Assembly (NCBI RefSeq): GCF_023910635.1
Contig: NZ_JAAVVZ010000002.1
Coordinates: 62,001-126,000, forward strand
Length of the DNA: 64,000 nucleotides
From: Sphingorhabdus sp.
Lineage (GTDB): Bacteria; Pseudomonadota; Alphaproteobacteria; Sphingomonadales; Sphingomonadaceae
Direction of reading: 5' to 3'
A program made the position numbers and the translations under genes. The notes under the pieces were generated by a model. It was not told where the DNA came from and ran no database searches. It saw nothing but the letters and a program-made list of their open reading frames with translations. Positions 34,023 to 42,362 of the stretch are shown in pieces; the first letter of the stretch is position 1, and every line of letters starts with the position of its first letter.

Positions 34023-34510
34023 TAGCTTGGCGTTTCAAGATACGCGATCAGGTCCGCCCGCTTTTGCGCATCTGGCAGACCAGCGAAGATCATCTTCGTC
34101 TGCGGAATGACGCGCTGTGGCTTTTCCAAATATTGGAACAACTTTTCCTTGGTCCAAACAAAGCCAGCGCCCGCATTTGCCGCAGAATAAGTATATCCTG
34201 GAACTGTTCCAGCCGTGCGTCCGATAATATTATGCAAGGATGGACCGATTTTGTTCACGCCAGCGTCGGTCACATGGCAGGTGCGGCATTGTGCGAATAC
34301 CAGCTTGCCGTTGGCGGCATTGCCGGTGACGTTGGCAAAACTGGAGCCATCAAGCGTGCTTATGTCGGTTGCGGCTAGGGGACCCGCAGGTGCGGCCGGG
34401 GCCGATGCATCTGCCTGCGTTGATGTATCCGTTTCGCCTTCCGAACCACCCGAGCATGCGGCAAGCATTGCAGATAAAGCGAGGCAAGCTATTGCTTTTG
34501 TGTTGACCAT
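34022..34510 (-). CDS. c-type cytochrome lipoprotein
   Basis: From ATG 34510 the 162-residue protein has a lipobox (MLAAC), an Ala/Ser/Thr/Pro-rich linker to residue ~55, and a class I cytochrome c domain: haem attachment CRTCH, and axial Met in IPQTKMIFAGLPD. It would carry electrons while tethered to the periplasmic side of the membrane. The final base of its TAG stop falls on the first base of element copy 4. Confidence 0.9.
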   Translation of the reverse strand: MVNTKAIACLALSAMLAACSGGSEGETDTSTQADASAPAAPAGPLAATDISTLDGSSFANVTGNAANGKLVFAQCRTCHVTDAGVNKIGPSLHNIIGRTAGTVPGYTYSAANAGAGFVWTKEKLFQYLEKPQRVIPQTKMIFAGLPDAQKRADLIAYLETPS

Positions 34511-34621
34511 AGATTCTCCTGTCGCGTCTTTATTGGCCACATAGCCGATTTCTTACATACGCCATTTCGTGGTAAGTATAGTCATCAACGACCCCCATGG
34601 AAAGGCGATGATGCAGTCATA

Positions 34622-35902
34622 TCAGTGCTTTTCTATATGCGCATTTTCCGCGCCGCTTTCCATCAGCACCTTGTGCCTGAGGCGGTTTACGAAGAGGTAA
34701 ATCAGCAACACTATGGGTAAGGTCACAGCGCCGACAAACATCTCGCTGTTCGACCCGCCTTTGGTCGCGGCCACGCCCTTTGTCATATAGGCAATGAGCC
34801 CAATGAGATAATAAGCAGCCGCAATAACCGACAACCCCTCCACCAAGGTTTGCAGGCGAAACTGAAGCTGCGTTGAGCGCTCCATCGACCGCATCAGAAC
34901 GAGGTTCTGTGCCTTTATCCGACTGTCAATGCGCACATCGAGCGTGTGCATGACGCCAGAGATACGCTCGGCAATATCGCTAAGGCGTTTCCGGAATACC
35001 GAACAGGTCCGCGATGCCGGGACCAGCCGTCGTTCCGTAAAATCGGTCAGGCTTTGGAAATTCAATATTGGCTGGACATCCAACGCGGAAAGCCTGTCCG
35101 CCGCGACTTCGGCATAAGCTGCCGTCGCACTGAGCCGGAAACCTGTGGCCGAACGAATGAGTTCAAGTTCGGACGAAATGGCAGCAAGATCATTGAGCAA
35201 GATTTCATCATCTTCATCCGCAGAGGCAACGCGCCGGGCATGGTCCGACAAACGATGCTCCAACTGGTCAAGCTGGGGGCCATATTGCTGCACCACCGGG
35301 AACCCAAGCAAGGCAAGATTCCGGTAATTACCCAGTTCCTGAACCCGCTGAATGATGCGGCCCCGCTCGCCCTCTCCAACATCACCTGCGGTAATAAGCA
35401 ATCGGCCATAGCCGTCGCCATGAATGCTGAAATCGGACCAAAGCCGAATGCCGGCGTTGATATCGCAACAGACCATTTCATCGGTCGAAATGCCAATTGC
35501 GGACAATTCAGCCGCAATATTTTCTGCGCTTGGTACGATGCGTATTTGCGTCGCGCGCACAACGCCCCCCGGCCAATTTTCCAACCATTGAATATAATTA
35601 TGACGAACGGGTTCAGGCGTTTCTGGCGGAAAAATCAGCGTTAACGTGCTGGCTTCGGTGTGGCGTTCCCACAGGAAATGAATGCCGCCGAGCGTATGCC
35701 CCGAACCATGTCGCGGCGCGAGGGCCCAGTCATCAAAATCGGGCCGCGCGTTTATCAGCCAACGATCCTCCGCATTGCGTTCATCAGCTTCGATGAGTCG
35801 GACAACCTGATACACTTCGCTATGGGCGGAAACGGGGGCGAAACGACGCAACCGCATTTCGTCAACGGCCCAGCGGCGCAGCGGATGTTCAGTAAAGCTC
35901 AT
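34622..35902 (-). CDS. DUF3422 family membrane protein
   Basis: The 426-residue protein matches the DUF3422 family (COG4949): LINARPDFDDWALAPRHGSG-type N-terminal region near residue 50, long helical middle portion (~residues 190-370), and two C-terminal membrane segments (GLSVIAAAYYLIGLIAYMTK; GAVTLPIVLLIYLFVNRLR). It is probably anchored in the inner membrane with a large cytosolic part. The family's function is unknown. No partner gene adjoins it. Confidence 0.85.
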   Translation of the reverse strand: MSFTEHPLRRWAVDEMRLRRFAPVSAHSEVYQVVRLIEADERNAEDRWLINARPDFDDWALAPRHGSGHTLGGIHFLWERHTEASTLTLIFPPETPEPVRHNYIQWLENWPGGVVRATQIRIVPSAENIAAELSAIGISTDEMVCCDINAGIRLWSDFSIHGDGYGRLLITAGDVGEGERGRIIQRVQELGNYRNLALLGFPVVQQYGPQLDQLEHRLSDHARRVASADEDDEILLNDLAAISSELELIRSATGFRLSATAAYAEVAADRLSALDVQPILNFQSLTDFTERRLVPASRTCSVFRKRLSDIAERISGVMHTLDVRIDSRIKAQNLVLMRSMERSTQLQFRLQTLVEGLSVIAAAYYLIGLIAYMTKGVAATKGGSNSEMFVGAVTLPIVLLIYLFVNRLRHKVLMESGAENAHIEKH

Positions 35903-36080
35903 AGCGGATTATTCGCACAAATTTGCCGAAAGTCCATAGGCTTGGGCCACGGTGTAAAATTATCGCCAAGCGCTGTTTCGCGCGCCGCCTTTCACCCATG
36001 CAAAAAACGTCCGCCCGCATTGCCCGTCAGCCCCGGTCCAGCAGCCGCCGCAATCGCGCGCACCACATCATTGGCCGGCA
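35903..36080. other. Gene-less stretch
   Basis: Apart from a possible 28-codon frame (about 36077 to 35994, minus strand) that looks like a chance or relic tail, I see nothing recognisable between the DUF3422 gene and the 216-bp repeat. Confidence 0.4.
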
Positions 36081-36298
36081 TTCTAAGTTTACAAACATAT
36101 ACGCAAAACGCGACATTTCTGTAAACTTACCTCGACTTTGCGACGTTGGCTTGCCGGCTACGAAAGCCGAGCTGGGGTTCAACACATTCAAAGAGCCGGT
36201 CGCGCAACAATTGCGGGCGTGAAGCACAGAATCTCAAACCAAATCCTACATTGCAAGCGAAACCTGTTTAGGGGTTATCGCAATTGTCACCGGAATTG
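36081..36298 (+). repeat. 216-bp dispersed repeat, copy B (inverted copy at 797)
   Basis: It matches the reverse complement of 797-1012 nearly throughout. The same 10-bp inverted repeat occurs at 36084-36093 and 36120-36129. The far end (CAATTGTCACCGGAATT) leads straight into the tandem repeat cluster. Confidence 0.8.
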
Positions 36299-36318
36299 AA
36301 GGCGAAATAACTCCTCCC

Positions 36319-36918
36319 CGGCACGGGGGAGCCGTAGGCGTTGCGGAGCAACAGCGGGACCATGCGAAGCATGGGGGAGGGGCACCCGCTGGTTGTCGCA
36401 ATCTCGCGGTCATGCCCGGTCGAAACGCTGCGCCAATATAATCTCACGCAGAGGCGCAGAGGCGCAAAGAAGGTGTGGCCCGATCCGTCATAATGCAAAC
36501 CTATTTCAGGGATGACGCACCTGTCACCGGAGTTCAATTCAATTCCAACGACGACTAAGCGCGTTCAGTTCTGTAATTTAGTGCACTGTCACCGTAATTC
36601 CGGCACGGGGGAGCCGTAGGCGTTGCGGAGCAACAGCGGGACCATGCGAAGCATGGGGGAGGGGCACCCGCTGGTTGTCGCAATCTCGCGGTCATGCCCG
36701 GTCGAAACGCTGCGCCAATATAATCTCACGCAGAGGCGCAGAGGCGCAAAGAAGGTGTGGCCCGATCCGTCATAATGCAAACCTATTTCAGGGATGACGC
36801 ACCTGTCACCGGAGTTCAATTCAATTCCAACGACGACTAAGCGCGTTCAGTTCTGTAATTTAGTGCACTGTCACCGTAATTCCCAGTTCTGTAATTTAGT
36901 GCACTGTCACCGTAATTC
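36319..36918. repeat. 282-bp tandem duplication plus partial third unit
   Basis: Unit 1 (36319-36600) and unit 2 (36601-36882) appear identical; a 35-bp piece of the unit end is repeated again at 36884-36918. Each unit contains a short palindrome (CACGGGGGAGCCGTAGG), a GCAGAGGCGCAGAGGCGCA direct repeat, and a GGTGACAGTGCACTAAATT motif on the minus strand. The last resembles sequences that flank REP-associated transposases. No gene is present; the identical ~76-residue frame in each unit is a repeat artefact. Confidence 0.88.
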
Positions 36919-36926
36919 TGAAAGCG

Positions 36927-37184
36927 ATGGTCGGTATACACGGTGGGCCATTTACCAAAGAGATGATCGATGCGATGGAATTACCTAATAAAGCAAGAAA
37001 AAACCTTATTTTAGCCAATGACGCGTTTGAGAAATTTTATTCAGAAAACGGCCTTCCAATTGAAATAACCTATGATTTTCCTGACGAAGTCAGGAAGGAT
37101 TTTGGGCCAGGAAAAGTTGTAATGTGGTCACCCAATCAGAAAGACTATGACCGATTTGGTATTCCTGTGTCATATTGCAAATAA
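36927..37184 (+). CDS. AT-rich orphan protein of unknown function
   Basis: An 85-residue frame whose base composition is clearly lower in G+C than the neighbours and whose codon choice differs (many AAA, GAA, TTT, ATT). The product is hydrophilic with no signal or membrane segment (FEKFYSENGLPIEITYDFPD; MWSPNQKDYDRFGIPVSYCK). There is no convincing ribosome binding site, and repeats directly abut its start, so it may be the C-terminal remnant of a transferred gene. I do not recognise the family. Confidence 0.5.
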   Translation: MVGIHGGPFTKEMIDAMELPNKARKNLILANDAFEKFYSENGLPIEITYDFPDEVRKDFGPGKVVMWSPNQKDYDRFGIPVSYCK

Positions 37185-37527
37185 TCATCCAATTACGGTG
37201 ATGTTGTGGTATTCTGGCAATTACGCCAACAGGTGCGTCTTCCCCGAAATAGCTTTGCTTTGCGGCCGCCTTTGCATTGCTGCGTAAAATAATGCGAAGC
37301 CCCCCGAACAACTGTAACGAAAACACATGCGATAAGAGCGGGTTAATGAAATTCCGATGAATGTCAATTTTGGGATTAACGCATTTGTCCCCTCATTACG
37401 GGGATGACGCACCTGTTAGTGGAATTCTCACCGGAATTCTGTCACCGGAATACCGCTTTATCGATAGACGACATCGGCCCCGGCCTGCGCCGGGGCGACG
37501 GGATGGTGTTGCGCCAAACGGCGCGGC
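37185..37527. other. Gene-less stretch with short repeats
   Basis: This 343-bp gap has AT-rich relic-like sequence at its left, TCACCGGAATT motifs at about 37429 and 37441, and a hairpin CCCCGGC/GCCGGGG at 37478-37495. The hairpin lies 33 bp after the TonB-receptor stop and could act as its terminator. Confidence 0.5.
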
Positions 37528-39540
37528 TTACTCCGTCGTAAACTTCAGTCCAATCCACAAGATGCGCGGCGTTCCAAGGTCGATGGAACTGTCGACCTTG
37601 CGGGTTACGACCGCCTCGTTGAAGATGTTTTCGACGCGGCCGGTCAAGGCGATCTGACGCGTTATCGGGACTTGCGCAAAGCCATCGAATGTCAACGCGG
37701 AGGACAAGATGTTGCTTTCCAGATCATCCTCAAACTGCGCGCCGATATAGCGGGCGGTTGCAGAGAATATTGCGCCTGCATTTGGCGTCCAACGCACATT
37801 TGCGTTGGCGGCATGACGCGGGCTTTGCGCCGGGGACAGGCCGTTGAGTGCGGACGCGCTGCCAGAGGCGCGCACTTTGCTATCGCTATATGCGTAGGAG
37901 CCCGAAAGCGCGACGTCGCCAAAAACGGCTTCACCCGACAGCTCAAGTCCCTTGGCCACGACCGCATCAACATTGCCGCGCTGACGCAGATTGGGACCAA
38001 TGGTGATATTGGCAATGGCGTTGTTCAGGCGGTTGTAAAACATTGTCGCGCCAAAGGAGATGCCATTGGCCGGACGCAGATCAAAGCCGGCCTCAACACC
38101 GCGCAGTTTTTCAACGTCTAATGCGGCGTTGGCGCGGGTGGCGACGGGGAACACAGTAAAGGGGCGGTAAAGCTCATTCAGCGTGGGCACGCGAAAGCCG
38201 GTATAGGCCGCCGCGCGCACGGCAAAGTCATCGCGCGCCGCGAAAAGCGCGCCGACACGCGCGCTTGTTTCCCAATTTGCCCGGTTGGCAAAATTGTCAT
38301 CGCGAATGACATTGCCATTTGCGCTGCGCTCGGCAAAAAAGCCGTTGTTTATTTCCCAACGGTCGGCGCGCAAGCCACCGGTCAACGTCAATGCGCCCAG
38401 CTTCCAGTCATTTTCCGCAAACACGCCAAAGGTCGCATTATTGCCACCCGCGTTGCGGCGTGCGGTCACTAATCCGGTGACTTGGCTATAGGCATCTTCA
38501 AACAATTCGCCTTCGGCCAAGCGGATATCCGCGCCAATGCGCAAGGGGTGGTCGTTGCCAACGGGCGGGCGGACTTCGATTTTGCCGCCAAGCCCCGTGG
38601 AGGGCGTATTGCGTTGGTCCAGCGTCTTGCGCAAGGACGTGGCGCTGATCACGATATTGCTGAAATTACGTGCCTGTAGATAAGCCAATGCGTCGATTTG
38701 CCAGCGGCCTTGTGACACGATGCGGATGCTGGCGTCTTGCCCTTCGGAACTGCTGTCCGCGCCGCCAAAGCGCAAGGTCCGATTGTCTTGGAAGAGCAAT
38801 CCGCGAAATTGCATTTCAACAGCATCGGCCAAGGGTGCAACCGCGCGCACGCCAGTGGACCAGCTATCATAAGCCGCGCGCACATCGCTTGGTTGTCGTG
38901 TCGCAGATGGTGCGGTGAAGAAGCCGTCGCCGCGGTCCCAGCGACCCGAAAGGCTTACAAAACCAGCTTTAAGGTCGGTCGTGAGGCCCGCCGACAATTC
39001 GCTGGCATGGTCGCTGCCGTAAAAGGCCGAAAGCGATGCATCGGGCAAGTCGTCAGGCCCGGCGCTGTTCAGTTCAATCGTGCCAGCCACTGCGCCTGCC
39101 CCAAAGGCACCATTGCCGCCGCCGCGTGTCACGCGGACGGAGGACAGGCGTTCGGGCGCAATCGCGCTAAACGGGATATAGCCGAAGAACGGGTCGGCTT
39201 GGGGCACGCCGTCCAGCAATATGAGCGTCCGGCTGGAGGCATTGCCGCCCAGCGCGCGCAAGGTTGCGCCTTGGGCAGAAGGGTTGGCGGAACGGCTGTC
39301 CGAACGGCGGAACTGCTGAAAACCTGCGACATCGGCAAGGATGTTTTCGATGCGTCCCGATGCCTCGCTGGTCAGGCGCGCGCGGTCGATTTCAACCGAG
39401 CCATAAGCGGGATCACTTTTGGTCTGATCAAGGCCCTTACCCGTTACGACAATGATGGGTTCGGCGGCGTCTTGCGCATAAGCGGCAGGTGCACCAATGG
39501 CGATTGCCACGCATGAGGTCCGGGCCAAAAGGGTAAACAT
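37528..39540 (-). CDS. TonB-dependent outer-membrane receptor
   Basis: From ATG 39540 the 670-residue protein has a signal peptide ending AAYAQ, a TonB-box-like EPIIVVTG stretch, a plug domain (LRALGGNASSRTLILLDGVP; RLSSVRVTRGGGNGAFGAGA) and a beta-barrel ending in the aromatic/charged terminal strand (RILWIGLKFTTE). It would take up a large, scarce ligand, such as a siderophore, cobalamin or a glycan. No ligand genes adjoin it and no riboswitch is visible upstream, so the ligand is unassigned. Confidence 0.9.
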   Translation of the reverse strand: MFTLLARTSCVAIAIGAPAAYAQDAAEPIIVVTGKGLDQTKSDPAYGSVEIDRARLTSEASGRIENILADVAGFQQFRRSDSRSANPSAQGATLRALGGNASSRTLILLDGVPQADPFFGYIPFSAIAPERLSSVRVTRGGGNGAFGAGAVAGTIELNSAGPDDLPDASLSAFYGSDHASELSAGLTTDLKAGFVSLSGRWDRGDGFFTAPSATRQPSDVRAAYDSWSTGVRAVAPLADAVEMQFRGLLFQDNRTLRFGGADSSSEGQDASIRIVSQGRWQIDALAYLQARNFSNIVISATSLRKTLDQRNTPSTGLGGKIEVRPPVGNDHPLRIGADIRLAEGELFEDAYSQVTGLVTARRNAGGNNATFGVFAENDWKLGALTLTGGLRADRWEINNGFFAERSANGNVIRDDNFANRANWETSARVGALFAARDDFAVRAAAYTGFRVPTLNELYRPFTVFPVATRANAALDVEKLRGVEAGFDLRPANGISFGATMFYNRLNNAIANITIGPNLRQRGNVDAVVAKGLELSGEAVFGDVALSGSYAYSDSKVRASGSASALNGLSPAQSPRHAANANVRWTPNAGAIFSATARYIGAQFEDDLESNILSSALTFDGFAQVPITRQIALTGRVENIFNEAVVTRKVDSSIDLGTPRILWIGLKFTTE

Positions 39541-39574
39541 GTGCGTTCCTGATGTGTGAAGAAGACGGATATTA

Positions 39575-39732
39575 GGGTCAGGACCTATTAAATCCACCTT
39601 CGCGGCGTCAAAATGGCTTCGATCTCAAAGCAAAATGCCCTTGCAGGCAGAATGACTGCCTGCGGCGGACATTTTACTTCGATATCTTTGCCATTTTGAC
39701 GCCGCGAAGGTGGATTTAGTAGGTCCTGACCC
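39575..39732 (+). mobile_element. TA-flanked palindromic element, copy 5 (158 bp, module B only)
   Basis: TA flanks at 39573-39574 and 39733-39734. It lacks module A, so the terminal arms run straight into the module B hairpin and give one near-continuous ~43-bp stem, broken by a single T/G wobble. It lies upstream of the TonB receptor gene and in the divergent region shared with mmsA. Confidence 0.87.
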
Positions 39733-39847
39733 TAAGCGTTGCCTTACCCATATATGCGCTGGCCGCTATTTTTGAACTGTAATACGCCATGGTTGCAATA
39801 ATGTATTGATACGCGCAAGGCACGCGGACGGAATCAGGAGAAGATAT

Positions 39848-41344
39848 ATGCGTCACATCGATCATTTCATCAGCGGTGGCACGGGCACAAGCTCGGCGCG
39901 TTTTGGCGATATTATGGACCCGAATAATGGCGGCGTTCAGGCGCGCGTGGCCTTGGGTGATGCAGATGTGCTTGAACGCGCGGTGCAAGCGGCATTGGCG
40001 GCACAGCCAGCCTGGGCGATGACCAACCCACAGCGCCGTGCGCGCGTGATGTTCGAATTCAAACGCTTGGTTGAGGCCAATATGGATGAACTGGCGCATA
40101 TGTTATCGGCTGAGCATGGCAAGGTGATTGCGGACTCAAAGGGCGACATTCAGCGCGGGTTGGAAGTCATCGAATTTTGCTGCGGCATCCCGCATGTGCT
40201 GAAGGGTGAATATAGCCAAGGCGCTGGCCCCGGCATTGATGTATATTCGATGCGTCAGCCAATCGGTATCGGCGCAGGCATTACCCCGTTTAACTTTCCC
40301 GGCATGATCCCCTTGTGGATGTGCGGTCCTGCCATAGCGACGGGCAATGCGTTCATTATCAAACCAAGCGAACGCGACCCAAGCGTGCCTGTGCGCTTTG
40401 CGGAACTGTTTATCGAAGCTGGCTTGCCAGAGGGCATTTGCCAAGTCGTGCATGGTGATAAGGAAATGGTCGATGCCATTCTTGACCATCCAGCCATCGG
40501 CGCGGTCAGCTTTGTCGGCTCGTCCGACATTGCGCATTATGTCTACAATCGCGGCGTTGCCAACGGCAAGCGTGTGCAGGCCATGGGCGGCGCGAAGAAC
40601 CATGGCATCGTCATGCCAGATGCCGACCTTGACCAAGTCGTGAATGACCTTGCAGGCGCGGCCTTTGGCTCGGCTGGTGAACGCTGCATGGCGCTGCCCG
40701 TTGTTGTCCCTGTTGGCGAAGACACAGCAGAGCGGCTTAAGGCCAAACTCATTCCCGCAATCGAAGCATTGCGCGTGGGCATCTCGACCGATGCCGAGGC
40801 GCATTACGGCCCGGTTGTCACCGCGCAGCATAAGGCAAAGGTTGAAGGCTGGATCCAGACCTGCGTTGACGAAGGCGGCGAGCTGATCATCGATGGCCGC
40901 GGGTTCAAGCTTCAGGGACATGAAGAAGGCTACTTTATTGGCCCAACCTTGTTTGACCATGTCACCACCGACATGGAAAGCTACAAGGAAGAAATCTTCG
41001 GCCCCGTGCTGCAGATCGTCCGCGCTGCAAACTTTGAAGAAGCCTTGGCGCTTCCGTCGAAGCACCAATATGGCAATGGCGTTGCGATCTTCACGCGCAA
41101 TGGCCACGCAGCCCGTGAGTTTGCGGCGCGCGTCAATGTCGGCATGGTTGGCATTAACGTGCCGATCCCCGTGCCGGTTGCCTATCACAGCTTTGGCGGC
41201 TGGAAGCGGTCTGCCTTTGGCGATACCAACCAGCACGGCATGGAAGGCGTGAAGTTCTGGACCAAGGTGAAGACAATCACCCAGCGTTGGCCAGATGGCT
41301 CGCCTGATGGCGGCAATGCCTTCGTCATTCCAACAATGGGGTAA
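39848..41344 (+). CDS. mmsA: Methylmalonate-semialdehyde dehydrogenase (CoA-acylating)
   Basis: From ATG 39848 (AGGAGAA upstream) the 498-residue aldehyde dehydrogenase has an NAD-binding region (GIGAGITPFNFPGMIPLWMC), VSFVGSSDIAHYVYNRG, and the catalytic Cys ~280 in GSAGERCMALPVVV, a form typical of the CoA-acylating subgroup. It converts methylmalonate semialdehyde to propionyl-CoA in valine breakdown. It is followed after 5 bp by mmsB. Confidence 0.95.
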   Translation: MRHIDHFISGGTGTSSARFGDIMDPNNGGVQARVALGDADVLERAVQAALAAQPAWAMTNPQRRARVMFEFKRLVEANMDELAHMLSAEHGKVIADSKGDIQRGLEVIEFCCGIPHVLKGEYSQGAGPGIDVYSMRQPIGIGAGITPFNFPGMIPLWMCGPAIATGNAFIIKPSERDPSVPVRFAELFIEAGLPEGICQVVHGDKEMVDAILDHPAIGAVSFVGSSDIAHYVYNRGVANGKRVQAMGGAKNHGIVMPDADLDQVVNDLAGAAFGSAGERCMALPVVVPVGEDTAERLKAKLIPAIEALRVGISTDAEAHYGPVVTAQHKAKVEGWIQTCVDEGGELIIDGRGFKLQGHEEGYFIGPTLFDHVTTDMESYKEEIFGPVLQIVRAANFEEALALPSKHQYGNGVAIFTRNGHAAREFAARVNVGMVGINVPIPVPVAYHSFGGWKRSAFGDTNQHGMEGVKFWTKVKTITQRWPDGSPDGGNAFVIPTMG

Positions 41345-41349
41345 CCGAC

Positions 41350-42231
41350 ATGAAAGTGACGTTTATCGGGCTTGGCAATATGGGTGGCGGCATGGCCGCA
41401 AACCTTGTCAGGGCGGGGCATGCGGTTAACGCCTTTGACCTATCGGGCGAGGCGCTATCGCGTGCGCGGGATAATGGGTGTGCGACCTTTACGTCAGTAC
41501 GCGAAGCGGTCGATGGCGTGGACGCTGTCGTATCGATGCTGCCAAACGGCAAAATCGTGGCCAGCGTATTTGAGACGGACGTCTTGGGCCACGCACCCAA
41601 AGGCGCGATATTGCTCGATTGTTCAACGATTGACGTTGGCACTGCGCGCAGTGTGACGGCGGATGCTGTCGCGGCGGGCTATGACATGGTTGATGCCCCC
41701 GTTTCAGGCGGGATAGCGGCTGCCAATGGGGGCACTTTGACCTTCATGGTGGGCGGCACGGATACCGCCTTTGCGCGCGCGGAACCGATTTTATCAGCGA
41801 TGGGCAAAGCGGTCATTCATGCTGGTGCGTCCGGCGCGGGGCAGGCGGCGAAAATCTGCAACAATATGCTGCTTGGCGCGTCGATGATTGCGACCTGTGA
41901 AACCTTTGCCATGGCCGAAAAGCTAGGGCTGGATCCGCAGACCTTTTACGACATTTCGTCGAAAGCTTCGGGTCAAAACTGGTCGATGACAAGCTATTGT
42001 CCGGTTCCGGGCGTTGGGCCGACGACACCTGCCGATAATGATTATCAGGGCGGTTTTGCCACGGCGTTGATGCTTAAGGATTTGAAATTGGCGATGGAGG
42101 CGGCGCAATCTGTAAATGCCCATGTGCCGATGGGCGAACGCGCGGCGGAACTATATGCGCAATTTGACAAGGCGGGAAATGGTGGCCTCGATTTTTCAGC
42201 AATCATCCAAACCCTGAAAGACCAAGCGTAA
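41350..42231 (+). CDS. mmsB: 3-hydroxyisobutyrate dehydrogenase
   Basis: The 293-residue protein begins with the Rossmann motif FIGLGNMGGGMAANLVRAGH. It has the substrate-binding DAPVSGGIAAANGGTLTFMV and the catalytic-Lys motif GASGAGQAAKICNNML. It oxidises 3-hydroxyisobutyrate to methylmalonate semialdehyde, the substrate of MmsA, so the pair covers two consecutive steps of valine catabolism. Confidence 0.95.
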   Translation: MKVTFIGLGNMGGGMAANLVRAGHAVNAFDLSGEALSRARDNGCATFTSVREAVDGVDAVVSMLPNGKIVASVFETDVLGHAPKGAILLDCSTIDVGTARSVTADAVAAGYDMVDAPVSGGIAAANGGTLTFMVGGTDTAFARAEPILSAMGKAVIHAGASGAGQAAKICNNMLLGASMIATCETFAMAEKLGLDPQTFYDISSKASGQNWSMTSYCPVPGVGPTTPADNDYQGGFATALMLKDLKLAMEAAQSVNAHVPMGERAAELYAQFDKAGNGGLDFSAIIQTLKDQA

Positions 42232-42362
42232 AACGCACGTCGCTGGAATGCTTGGAGCAGCAGGATTGCAAAGCCTGCAGAAAACATATTAGGACTGCCG
42301 TAAGTTTCTTCATCACTCGACAACCGGCAAACGCGCCGAACCTTAAAAATTAGGAGTTGCCC

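Noticed and set aside
34010-34378. 122-codon plus-strand frame opposite the cytochrome c gene
   Set aside because: The minus strand has the haem motif CRTCH, axial Met and lipobox; this frame is its shadow.
35994-36077. 28-codon minus-strand frame starting at the 216-bp repeat
   Set aside because: Too short and without a family match to claim a gene.
36268-36819. Two identical ~80-codon minus-strand frames
   Set aside because: They exist only because the 282-bp non-coding unit is duplicated; no start signal or domain.
36319-36918. Possible CRISPR array
   Set aside because: The units are 282 bp and contiguous, without short repeats and unique spacers, and there are no cas genes.
39541-39847. 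Cobalamin riboswitch upstream of the TonB receptor
   Set aside because: The space is taken by element copy 5, and no B12-box-like conserved core is visible.
40136-41236. Long minus-strand open frame (366 codons) opposite mmsA
   Set aside because: It mirrors the codon pattern of mmsA, has no recognisable domain and no ribosome binding site; a GC-rich shadow frame.
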